From a virus, in the IMG/VR virus record IMGVR_UViG_3300042554_001552, positions 53,229 through 117,228 of that record: DNA of 64,000 nt. One strand, given 5' to 3'. The notes beneath the pieces are model-generated. The model worked only from the letters and a program-made list of their open reading frames with translations, did no database searches and was not told the DNA's origin. This document shows positions 37,454 through 42,812 of this stretch, in pieces (within the stretch, counting starts at the first letter, position 1; each line of letters opens with the position of its first letter). Position numbers and translations under genes: made by a program.

Positions 37454-37469
37454 GGGGGTCTGTGCCACT

Positions 37470-38369
37470 TCAACGATTGGCACACTGGAAGCGACCGCTG
37501 TTGAAGTTAGCGTTAGAAAAGACCTCACGATTCACCAGTTTGAACATACCAAACTGATTCACCAGAACGTAACCCTCAGCGTCGATTCTGTTACCGTACA
37601 GATAAGCAGCAGGACCATCATTGCGGCAGAGGAACAGGCAGTCATCTTTGATAGACTTCACCAATGCCCACAGACGCAGCAGGTTAGCATCACAATCAAA
37701 GTCCTCAGGATTCACCTCTTCACCAGCACGAATGCAGGCATTGATCTGTTGTTTGATCTTTGCCGCTTCCTTCTCACTCACAAAGGTGGCAGTTTGTGCC
37801 ATCTGACGGGCGAACTTGCACACCTCTTCAACATCAGCGAACGACTCCTGATTGTGCAGGATGTATGCATTCGGTTTCACGAACTTCACCGTTTCGGTAT
37901 CAGTCCAGATGCTACGGTCAGGGAATGCCTGGGCGTCACGAAGATCGCTCTCAGCATAATAGCAAGTGTGCGGGGCGATGATAATTTTCTGGGAAACTAC
38001 CTCACCGAACTTATACGTGATGGTGTTAGGATTGTATTCGGTATCACCACCGAACCCAATGAAATCACCCTGATAGATGGTTTCGAAACGCGGCAGATAA
38101 TCGAAGCAAGCGTGAAGAATGTCTGCTACGTTGCCTTCGTAGTGTTGATCAATGTCCTCATGATTGTGAGCAATACGAATCTTCTTTTTGTTGAACACTG
38201 CCTTGGTTCCTACAAAGAACTCACCGCAAGCAGGGTCAATCCCCCACACGATGGCAGGGGCACCGTCGATCTTGACGCTCAGGGCACCAGGGGTCACGAA
38301 CCAGTCCAGGACGCTCAGGTCGCCCGTGAGGATGGTATCTTCGGGGTGCTCTTGGTGCTTGTTCTGCAT
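37470..38369 (-). CDS. DNA/RNA ligase-like nucleotidyltransferase
   Basis: 299 aa. LSVKIDGAPAIVWG (residues 30-43) carries a K-x-D-G motif I with Lys33 as the candidate nucleotide-accepting lysine. YQGDFIGFGG (99-108) fits motif III, EGYVL (265-269) motif IV, and MFKLVNREVF (275-284) motif V. This is the motif order of covalent nucleotidyltransferases (ATP-dependent DNA and RNA ligases, capping enzymes). The middle (residues 120-250) is unlike classical T4 ligases, and no OB-fold domain is visible. It lies beside the Sau3AI/MutH-like nuclease but has its own promoter, so a repair or tailoring partnership is speculative. Confidence 0.68.
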   Translation of the reverse strand: MQNKHQEHPEDTILTGDLSVLDWFVTPGALSVKIDGAPAIVWGIDPACGEFFVGTKAVFNKKKIRIAHNHEDIDQHYEGNVADILHACFDYLPRFETIYQGDFIGFGGDTEYNPNTITYKFGEVVSQKIIIAPHTCYYAESDLRDAQAFPDRSIWTDTETVKFVKPNAYILHNQESFADVEEVCKFARQMAQTATFVSEKEAAKIKQQINACIRAGEEVNPEDFDCDANLLRLWALVKSIKDDCLFLCRNDGPAAYLYGNRIDAEGYVLVNQFGMFKLVNREVFSNANFNSGRFQCANR

Positions 38370-38390
38370 CGGTTCTCTGTTGATGGAATC

Positions 38391-38419
38391 AGTATGGCAC
38401 GAACCAGGGGGGACCGCAA
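38391..38419 (-). promoter_or_regulatory. Sigma70-type promoter before the ligase-like gene
   Basis: Minus strand: TTGCGG (38414-38419), 17-bp spacer, CATACT (38391-38396). The -35 lies in the loop of a GGGGGG/CCCCCC hairpin (38407-38426). Confidence 0.6.
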
Positions 38420-38438
38420 CCCCCCCTGTGCCACTTGT

Positions 38439-38642
38439 TCAACTGTCACCCAGGAGGTCTGGATCCAGCAGGTCGGGATAGTAAGACTCAACCTCTGAAA
38501 TCAGTTCCTCATCAGTATAACTGGTGAGATTTTCTTCCATCTGGTCACCAACAATCTGCAGCAAATCTTTGGTGCTCATGTTATCAAGCAAACGGTCGAT
38601 GTATGCTTCAACCAGTGCTTCACGATCGAAAGTGTCAGTCAT
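38439..38642 (-). CDS. Conserved hypothetical, 67 aa
   Basis: Starts MTDTFDREALVEAYIDRLLD; helical, with TDEELISEVESYYPDLL near the end. This short acidic protein recurs in cyanophages, often near early genes. Its C-terminal codons run into the stop-codon palindrome GTGACAGTTGA. Confidence 0.68.
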   Translation of the reverse strand: MTDTFDREALVEAYIDRLLDNMSTKDLLQIVGDQMEENLTSYTDEELISEVESYYPDLLDPDLLGDS

Positions 38643-38646
38643 GGTT

Positions 38647-38844
38647 TCAGTTCAGAACGTGACGATAATCAATGGATTTGATGCACCAACCAGATGCACA
38701 AGTGATCTCTTCAACTAAATCATCTTCATCATCTGCCTCCCAGATTTGACCAATGTATTCTGCATTTAGAAGGTCTTTGTCATAAGCAGTCATCTCATCA
38801 TCGTCATCAGTATCAAACTCAATGTAGAGGATTTGGAACTGCAT
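38647..38844 (-). CDS. Conserved acidic hypothetical, 65 aa
   Basis: Starts MQFQILYIEFDTDDDDEMTA; an alpha/beta protein with a DEDDLVEEITCASGWCIKSI segment. It overlaps the upstream 41-aa gene by ATGA and is followed by the 67-aa gene after 4 bp, so the three form one operon. Function unknown. Confidence 0.66.
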   Translation of the reverse strand: MQFQILYIEFDTDDDDEMTAYDKDLLNAEYIGQIWEADDEDDLVEEITCASGWCIKSIDYRHVLN

Positions 38845-38969
38845 CAGTAATCGTAGTTAGAGTTCAGATACTCATTGACATCGAACTTTTCATCTTTGAG
38901 TTCAGGAATGTCAAGGTCAAAGATCTCACCAGGAGCATCTTGAATCTCAGACCAGAGTTCATCAAACAT
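38844..38969 (-). CDS. Tiny acidic protein, 41 aa
   Basis: MFDELWSEIQDAPGEIFDLD is the start and VNEYLNSNYDY the end. The ATGA overlap with the next gene and the dedicated promoter and leader upstream support it. It could mimic nucleic acid, but nothing demonstrates this. Confidence 0.6.
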   Translation of the reverse strand: MFDELWSEIQDAPGEIFDLDIPELKDEKFDVNEYLNSNYDY

Positions 38970-38993
38970 GGCGTGTCTCTCAGGGACGAATGT

Positions 38994-39022
38994 AATGTAT
39001 CAGGGTCTGGGGGGCATTGCAA
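38994..39022 (-). promoter_or_regulatory. Sigma70-type promoter with -35 inside a hairpin loop
   Basis: Minus strand: TTGCAA (39017-39022), 17-bp spacer, TACATT (38994-38999). The -35 lies between GGGGGG and CCCCCC arms, and the leader ACATTCGTCCCTGAGA is shared with the genes at 39196 and 40139. Confidence 0.62.
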
Positions 39023-39037
39023 CCCCCCTTGTGACAC

Positions 39038-39196
39038 TTACTCAACTGTCACACTCACCTCTTTGATGTTAAGACCCATCAACTGGTTTGTGACACGATT
39101 GCAGACAACTTCGGTGGGGTTCTTTACTCTGGACTTCTCATACCAGAAGGTAACGCAACCATCGTAAGTTTCGACCCGAACTTTAACTTCAGTCAC
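39038..39196 (-). CDS. Hypothetical protein, 52 aa (GTG start)
   Basis: Starts with GTG at 39196 (VTEVKVRVETYDGCVTFWYE), since an in-frame stop lies just upstream and the shared leader TACATTCGTTCCTGAGA ends 8 bp before it. A small beta-rich protein ending in KEVSVTVE; the last codons run into the stop-codon palindrome. Function unknown. Confidence 0.58.
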   Translation of the reverse strand: MTEVKVRVETYDGCVTFWYEKSRVKNPTEVVCNRVTNQLMGLNIKEVSVTVE

Positions 39197-39240
39197 GGTT
39201 GAATCTCAGGAACGAATGTATAATAACCCACGTGGTGGGG

Positions 39241-39333
39241 TTATGGTAAAACTGTGTGCCACTTCACGAACTGGCACAATTGCTCTTGATATCTGCCCTC
39301 TGGGTCTTTAAAGTACTTATACCCTACGGACAT
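39241..39333 (-). CDS. Possible tiny ORF, 30 aa
   Basis: MSVGYKYFKDPEGRYQEQLC, then QFVKWHTVLP. It ends just beyond a copy of the GTGCCA...TGGCAC palindrome, which elsewhere marks gene ends. No other support; it may be a decayed gene remnant. The rest of 39334-39665 has no gene: it holds two long inverted repeats and three TCTCGACGAGA-type palindromes. Confidence 0.3.
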   Translation of the reverse strand: MSVGYKYFKDPEGRYQEQLCQFVKWHTVLP

Positions 39334-39375
39334 CGATACCAAAGGTATCTATAAGAATTCATATTTCTAGATATC

Positions 39376-39405
39376 ATTCTCAATAAGAAAGGTCTTATTG
39401 AGAAT
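39376..39405. repeat. Long perfect hairpin, ATTCTCAATAAGA arms
   Basis: Arms ATTCTCAATAAGA and TCTTATTGAGAAT (13 bp) with loop AAGG. AT-rich within otherwise mixed sequence. Related inverted repeats lie at 39520-39549 and 41575-41603. Confidence 0.8.
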
Positions 39406-39519
39406 TATAATAAAGCACATTTAGATGGTGTGGGAAGGGGTGAGTGGGGTGAAGCACATATTCTTGCACATAAGGCGGGCTATGTGTGCCGCGTGGGTAT
39501 CTAGAACTCACCAGCCGCG

Positions 39520-39549
39520 ATTCTCAATAAGAAACTAGTTATTGAGAAT
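39520..39549. repeat. Second inverted repeat of the ATTCTCAATAA family
   Basis: Arms ATTCTCAATAA and TTATTGAGAAT (11 bp) with loop GAAACTAG. It shares its arm sequence with 39376-39405. Flanked by repeats of ATCTAGATGTGTATGTG. Confidence 0.78.
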
Positions 39550-39597
39550 GAGATCTAGATGTGTATGTGTGTATCTAGATGATGTATGATGTGTGCG

Positions 39598-39663
39598 TCT
39601 CGACGAGATATAATGAATGCGTGTGCGATCTAGTCGAGACCACACACGCACGTCTCGACGAGA
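39598..39663. repeat. Cluster of three TCTCGACGAGA-type palindromes
   Basis: Copies at 39598-39608 and 39653-39663 (perfect) and 39629-39639 (TCTAGTCGAGA), with TGCGTGTG/CACACGCA arms between them. They lie directly downstream of the ardA-like gene; the larger cluster is at 41.17-41.42 kb. Likely protein-binding sites. Confidence 0.65.
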
Positions 39664-39665
39664 TT

Positions 39666-40139
39666 CTACCAGTTCTTATTGAACACGAACCCATCTTCGA
39701 AATCAAAATCATAACGAAGATTACAGTTCCAGGTAGCATCCCAATCAACTACCACGAACGAAGGTGCATCAAACCCATAGATGTCAGTGGTAAATTCTTC
39801 GGCAAATGCTGCCTCAGAATCATAAGGACCCTGATAGGCATCTTCGAAAGACTGAAGATCCGCCTCATCATAGAGTTCCAGGAATGCATTCACAGCACCC
39901 TTACCATAAGAACTACACAGAGTCTGATACAGTTCCTGATACTCTTCGGAGATCTCATCCTCCAGAGTATCATTGTTCAGGATACCCTTGACAGTCAGCA
40001 ACTCAGTGTAGAATTCAGTGTATTTGAGTTTGCCATCACGCTCATACCCACAGGCACGAACGATTTCAGACATCTTAGCAGGCGGGTTTTGTGCCTGCAT
40101 TTCATTCACTTTGTTCAGCAGGGAAGAACCAGTCAGCAT
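39666..40139 (-). CDS. ardA: ArdA-like antirestriction protein
   Basis: 157 aa. FEDAYQGPYDSEAAFAEEFT (about residues 97-116) is the ArdA signature (the family reads FxDAYxGxYxSxExFA), and the acidic C-terminal half ending FVFNKNW fits the DNA-mimic fold that inhibits type I restriction enzymes. The N-terminal half (SEIVRACGYERDGKLKYTEF) resembles the alpha/beta domain of longer ArdA proteins. Identification is by motif and overall acidity. It would protect incoming phage DNA from host type I systems, consistent with its own early-type promoter. Confidence 0.68.
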   Translation of the reverse strand: MLTGSSLLNKVNEMQAQNPPAKMSEIVRACGYERDGKLKYTEFYTELLTVKGILNNDTLEDEISEEYQELYQTLCSSYGKGAVNAFLELYDEADLQSFEDAYQGPYDSEAAFAEEFTTDIYGFDAPSFVVVDWDATWNCNLRYDFDFEDGFVFNKNW

Positions 40140-40163
40140 GGTCGGTGTCTCAGGAACGAATGT

Positions 40164-40192
40164 AATGTAGATCGGATTGGTCAGGAACGCAA
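40164..40192 (-). promoter_or_regulatory. Sigma70-type promoter before the ArdA-like gene
   Basis: Minus strand: TTGCGT (40187-40192), 17-bp spacer, TACATT (40164-40169), then the shared leader ATTCGTTCCTGAGA ending 9 bp before the ATG. Confidence 0.62.
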
Positions 40193-40210
40193 GGGGGTGT
40201 GTGCCACTTA

Positions 40211-40405
40211 TCAGACTGGCACAAGCCCCATCTCATCAATCATAATATCCCGCACACTTTCACGGTCGAAACTATCACCACAGAAATCAGCACCTGAATG
40301 AATGTATTTAAACGTTGCCTCAATGATATCATCATCAGTGGCACCCATATCATAAATGCCACCAGGACCATAGAAGGACTTTACGTAACGAATGAATTCC
40401 ACCAT
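40211..40405 (-). CDS. Conserved hypothetical, 64 aa
   Basis: The start at 40405 (MVEFIRYVKSFYGPGGIYDM) shares its A with the TGA of the upstream gene. This short family is common in cyanophages; FSGDSxDREFVR-type residues are recognisable as CGDSFDRESVRDIM. Function unknown. The stop lies in the conserved palindrome. Confidence 0.68.
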   Translation of the reverse strand: MVEFIRYVKSFYGPGGIYDMGATDDDIIEATFKYIHSGADFCGDSFDRESVRDIMIDEMGLVPV

Positions 40406-40614
40406 CACTTCACCTCCGCCAGCAGCAGTTTGTGAATGCGGTCTGCTTCCTCTAAGATATCACCATCCAGACGGTCCCACTCTACCCAATCATAGGCAGA
40501 AAGTGCAGTCTCATAAGAACCATCAGGCAGCAGGTTAGCATACATCAGAACCCGCTGATTGTTTGCATCCAAAGTGTAAGTGCAATTGTTGAGTTTGGAG
40601 ATGGCGAAAACCAT
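40405..40614 (-). CDS. Hypothetical protein, 69 aa
   Basis: The start at 40614 (MVFAISKLNNCTYTLDANNQ) is preferred over an upstream TTG. A beta-rich N-terminus with a helical C-terminus (EEADRIHKLLLAEVK). TGATG coupling to the next gene. No family recognised. Confidence 0.6.
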   Translation of the reverse strand: MVFAISKLNNCTYTLDANNQRVLMYANLLPDGSYETALSAYDWVEWDRLDGDILEEADRIHKLLLAEVK

Positions 40615-40647
40615 TGGATTTCTCAGCGACAAATGAATATTACCCCA

Positions 40648-40679
40648 CCAGAGGACCCAGTGGCCAGAGGACCCAGTGG
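40648..40679. repeat. Tandem duplication of a 16-bp unit
   Basis: CCAGAGGACCCAGTGG occurs twice in direct succession, extending with the flanks (CCCCA...TGGGG) into a larger imperfect palindrome. It sits between the stop-codon palindrome of the 48-aa gene and the start of the 69-aa gene, where other junctions have a GC hairpin. Confidence 0.75.
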
Positions 40680-40699
40680 GGAATCAGTGTGCCACTACC

Positions 40700-40846
40700 T
40701 CAACTGTCACATGCAACGAACTCTTGGAGATAGTAATCCAATGGCAGCTCAAGTTCAGCCGCTTTCTGTTCCCAAGCATCCCATTCTTCCTGGGAAGCAT
40801 CATTCAGAAAATCTTCGAAAGTATAATCAAAAACTGGACCACACAT
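40700..40846 (-). CDS. Small acidic protein, 48 aa, with DYYLQEFV tail
   Basis: The start at 40846 (MCGPVFDYTFEDFLNDASQE) fits the promoter at 40871-40899. The C-terminal module KAAELELPLDYYLQEFV closely resembles the end of the 68-aa protein at 47217-47423 (KAAELNVSVDYYLQEFV), so the two are paralogous at this end. Function unknown. Confidence 0.62.
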   Translation of the reverse strand: MCGPVFDYTFEDFLNDASQEEWDAWEQKAAELELPLDYYLQEFVACDS

Positions 40847-40870
40847 TGGATTAATTGCGACGACGAAGGT

Positions 40871-40899
40871 AGAATATCCCACCTGGTGGCAGATATCAA
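40871..40899 (-). promoter_or_regulatory. Sigma70-type promoter before the 48-aa gene
   Basis: Minus strand: TTGATA (40894-40899), 17-bp spacer, TATTCT (40871-40876). It follows immediately after the stop-codon palindrome at 40908-40929. Confidence 0.6.
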
Positions 40900-40930
40900 G
40901 GGGTCTTGTGCCAGTTCTCAAACTGTCACA

Positions 40931-41083
40931 TTACTCGAACGGGTCGAATTCTTTTACCCTACAATGAACATCTTCGTTAGGTTCGAGTTGCAATAACTCC
41001 CGCCAATCGATGTTATCCAGGTCCAGATCATCATAACACATGATATCTAGTGTAACCTGTACGATACGCTTCTGTGCTAACAT
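40931..41083 (-). CDS. Conserved hypothetical, 50 aa
   Basis: Starts MLAQKRIVQVTLDIMCYDDL, then DLDNIDWRELLQLEPNEDVH; a beta-alpha-beta pattern found in short cyanophage proteins. It ends with the stop-codon palindrome and lies in the same likely transcript as the acidic 50-aa protein upstream. Confidence 0.62.
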   Translation of the reverse strand: MLAQKRIVQVTLDIMCYDDLDLDNIDWRELLQLEPNEDVHCRVKEFDPFE

Positions 41084-41115
41084 GAGGTCTAGATGTGTAT
41101 GTGTACTAGATTATA

Positions 41116-41268
41116 TCATGCATAATGACGATATGCAAGCGATTCGTAATCTTGCCCATCTCGTGCATAATCCTCGTCGAGATCTAGTGCATCCTGTGCA
41201 TAATACTCGTCGAGATCTTGTCCGTAATCGTTGCTGAATGTATAGTCGAGATCGTAGTCGTCGTACAT
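41116..41268 (-). CDS. Very acidic Asp/Tyr-rich protein with DLDE repeats, 50 aa
   Basis: Starts MYDDYDLDYTFSNDYGQDLD and contains DLDE twice. About a third of residues are Asp or Glu and almost none are basic. The DLDE codons GATCTCGACGAG are themselves copies of the TCTCGACGAGA palindrome found in the upstream promoter region, so coding and regulatory sequence overlap. It could be a DNA mimic like ArdA, but that is speculation. A perfect copy of the palindrome sits just before its ATG. Confidence 0.58.
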   Translation of the reverse strand: MYDDYDLDYTFSNDYGQDLDEYYAQDALDLDEDYARDGQDYESLAYRHYA

Positions 41269-41270
41269 AG

Positions 41271-41420
41271 CTCGTCGAGATTTGTTGAACGCTTATGAAT
41301 TGTAGCATAAAACTCGACGAGATTGCAAGCCTTATGATGCACCGTCTCGTCGAGATTCATGCTAGTATATATGCACTCTCGTCGAGAAATGTTAAGATAT
41401 GCTTATATTTCTCGACTAGA
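41271..41420 (-). promoter_or_regulatory. Operator-like array of TCTCGACGAGA palindromes
   Basis: Five copies upstream of the 50-aa acidic gene: 41271-41280, 41313-41322, 41345-41355, 41377-41387 and 41410-41420, about 32-42 bp apart. Further copies at 41173, 41206 and (partial) 41245 fall inside the gene. Two lie exactly in the spacer of promoter-like pairs: TTAACA-18 bp-TATATA (41366-41395) and TTGCAA-18 bp-TACAAT (41299-41328). One abuts the -10 of the main promoter. This is the geometry of repressor operators. Confidence 0.65.
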
Positions 41421-41448
41421 TTCTACCATACCCTTATAAGAATGTCAA
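41420..41448 (-). promoter_or_regulatory. Strong sigma70-type promoter, leftward
   Basis: Minus strand: TTGACA (41443-41448), 17-bp spacer, TAGAAT (41420-41425), with a TCTCGACTAGA palindrome abutting the -10. It would transcribe the acidic 50-aa gene and its neighbours. Confidence 0.72.
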
Positions 41449-41497
41449 GGTCTGTGAGCCTTATGTGTGGGTCTGGGGATTTTCGGCGGGGCGTGGC

Positions 41498-41526
41498 TTG
41501 ACAAACTGCGCGTCTTATGCTATACC
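41498..41526 (+). promoter_or_regulatory. Sigma70-type promoter, rightward
   Basis: Plus strand: TTGACA (41498-41503), 17-bp spacer, TATACC (41521-41526). The only good plus-strand promoter noticed; it points toward the GIY-YIG gene. The remainder of 41527-41743 is AT-rich and gene-free, with an inverted repeat and three copies of an ACCGTGTTAT-like sequence near the gene start. Confidence 0.65.
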
Positions 41527-41574
41527 TGCTTAGGTCACAAGACTTAGACCTATTCTCATCAATTAACTCAATTG

Positions 41575-41603
41575 ATTCTCAATTATTCATTTTTATTGAG
41601 AAT
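41575..41603. repeat. Third inverted repeat of the ATTCTCAAT family
   Basis: Arms ATTCTCAAT and ATTGAGAAT (9 bp) around an 11-base AT-rich loop, in the leader of the GIY-YIG gene. It shares arm sequence with 39376-39405 and 39520-39549. Confidence 0.7.
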
Positions 41604-41743
41604 GTTACAAATCACTGACATATATTTAATTTAATATTAACCTTCCATACCTCACCATAATACACAACACCAAATTCATTATACCGTGTTATTAATTATA
41701 CATACACTGTTATAAATCCACAGTACACACCGTGTTATAAACA

Positions 41744-42577
41744 ATGGCAAGAGGCATCATTTATCTCATCATCAACAAGCAAACTGGTGAAAAATACGTC
41801 GGAAACACCACACTTGCAATGAATAAAGAATGGGCACACCAGATAGACCGTGCTAAAAGAATGTCCCGAGAACCCTTACACAAGGCATTCAGAGAACATG
41901 GTGTCCATAACTTTATGATTAGAGAGTTAGATGAATGCGATGAATTAGAGTTTAATGAGAAAACAAACTATTGGATAGAGCAATACAAACCTGAATACAA
42001 TCCTGCCATTAGCGCCATAGAGATTGCTAAGAAGGCAATAGAAGAGTATAAACCTGCCGAAGGCAGGCCTGCCGAAGGCATAAGTGCCGAAGGCATAAGC
42101 GCAAGCGCCGCAAGCGCAGCACTACAAGAACTTGCTAAACCAAAACCAAAAGAAAAAAGAAAAGTTAATACCTCACACTTAATGCAATGGAATGAGAATA
42201 CCCGTGGAGATGGTAAGAAGACAGGTCTTAAAATAAGATGCAAGAACTTAGAAACTGGTGTATGCACTGATTATGAATCAGCCAGAGAAGCAGCAACACA
42301 AGTGACAGGCAATCCGAATAACCGTGCAAACATTCTATCTGCTGCCAGGCATTACCGCATTGCCTATGGTCATCGTTGGCAGATCTTAGAAGAAAAGGAA
42401 AAGAAAAAGGCGGTGTTTGGTGTCGATAAAAAAACGGAGATAATTGGTCCCCGTTGTGAAAGTATTAATGCTGCTGTTCATTTTTTTGAAGGCACCGATA
42501 AAAACGGAATTCTCAAGAGTCTGAAGAATCCAGGGCGTTATAGTTGGAAAGGTTATTACTGGTTCTATGTACGTTAA
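41744..42577 (+). CDS. GIY-YIG homing-type endonuclease
   Basis: 277 aa, the only plus-strand gene. RGIIYLIINKQTGEKYVGNT (residues 3-22) is the GIY-YIG core in the form IIY...YVG; Arg36, in the DRAKRM stretch, and Glu64, in EFNEKTNYWIEQY (62-74), are in family-like positions. A repetitive linker (about residues 104-123, PAEGRPAEGISAEGISASAA) separates it from a C-terminal part with two possible DNA-binding repeats (NTRGDGKKTGLKIRCKNLET; SWKGYYWFYV). Free-standing enzymes of this kind spread by cutting related phage DNA. Its orientation, its own promoter and its AT-rich flanks mark it as a mobile insertion between early and late regions. Confidence 0.8.
   Translation: MARGIIYLIINKQTGEKYVGNTTLAMNKEWAHQIDRAKRMSREPLHKAFREHGVHNFMIRELDECDELEFNEKTNYWIEQYKPEYNPAISAIEIAKKAIEEYKPAEGRPAEGISAEGISASAASAALQELAKPKPKEKRKVNTSHLMQWNENTRGDGKKTGLKIRCKNLETGVCTDYESAREAATQVTGNPNNRANILSAARHYRIAYGHRWQILEEKEKKKAVFGVDKKTEIIGPRCESINAAVHFFEGTDKNGILKSLKNPGRYSWKGYYWFYVR
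42053..42117 (+). repeat. Short palindromic repeats inside the GIY-YIG gene
   Basis: Three copies of TGCCGAAGGCA (itself a TGCC-GAA-GGCA hairpin) about 15-17 bp apart, followed by GCGCAAGCGC and CGCAAGCGC. They keep the reading frame and encode the PAEG/SAEG linker. Hairpin repeats of this look resemble dispersed short repeats known from cyanobacterial and chloroplast genomes. Confidence 0.75.
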
Positions 42578-42766
42578 TCAGAGTCCTTTATCTCTTTTCT
42601 CTTGATTCGCCGTCTGCTGCAAATGCATAGTCGTATGAAGACGTTGTAGATTCGCATAGCGATTGTGCTGACGTGTTATGATTCCACTTTCCTTGGCTTT
42701 TGCAGCATCAACCTTTGCCTGTGGTGTTGTGAGAATCTGTTCCATGAACTGAAAGAACGTCTTCAT
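42578..42766 (-). CDS. Hypothetical helical protein, 62 aa
   Basis: Starts MKTFFQFMEQILTTPQAKVD, a hydrophobic first helix then charged helix (DAAKAKESGI, LQQTANQEKRDKGL). Its stop codon abuts the stop of the convergent GIY-YIG gene. A CATAAATA late-type element lies upstream, so it may be a small virion-associated protein. Confidence 0.58.
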   Translation of the reverse strand: MKTFFQFMEQILTTPQAKVDAAKAKESGIITRQHNRYANLQRLHTTMHLQQTANQEKRDKGL

Positions 42767-42786
42767 TTATCCTCTGACTTTTTGAG

Positions 42787-42794
42787 TATTTATG
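42787..42794 (-). promoter_or_regulatory. Late promoter variant CATAAATA
   Basis: CATAAATA on the minus strand, 21 bp before the ATG at 42766; one mismatch to the T4 late consensus. Confidence 0.58.
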
Positions 42795-42812
42795 GCGTCG
42801 CAAACCTCGATC

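Larger units (their letters stand above)
36801..40929 (-). repeat. Stop-codon palindrome family GTGCCA...TGGCAC
   Basis: A 21-22 bp stem-loop spans or touches gene ends on the minus strand, with the TGA or TAA in the loop or arm; core form TGACAGTTGA-n-AAGTGGCAC. Copies: 36801-36822, 37462-37483, 38428-38449, 39031-39052, 39256-39276, 40201-40222, 40689-40710, 40908-40929. Looser copies lie near 48369, 51370, 52748, 53372 and 54783. No T run follows, so a simple intrinsic terminator is unlikely; RNA processing, 3' stabilisation or a protein-binding role is possible. Confidence 0.7.

Noticed and set aside
36726-38498. Long plus-strand frames opposite the Sau3AI/MutH-like and ligase-like genes
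   Set aside because: The minus-strand frames carry catalytic motifs and matching promoters; the plus frames have no recognisable domain or start signal and are explained by GC-rich antisense codons.
39579-40301. 240-codon plus-strand frame across the ArdA-like gene
   Set aside because: Antisense to ardA; it runs across the promoter and palindrome repeats and encodes a Cys/Ile/Leu-rich sequence with no family resemblance.
41173-41422. Regularly spaced repeats resembling a mini CRISPR array
   Set aside because: The repeat is only 11-12 bp, spacing varies from about 26 to 42 bp, part of it is coding, and no cas gene is near; an operator array is a better explanation.
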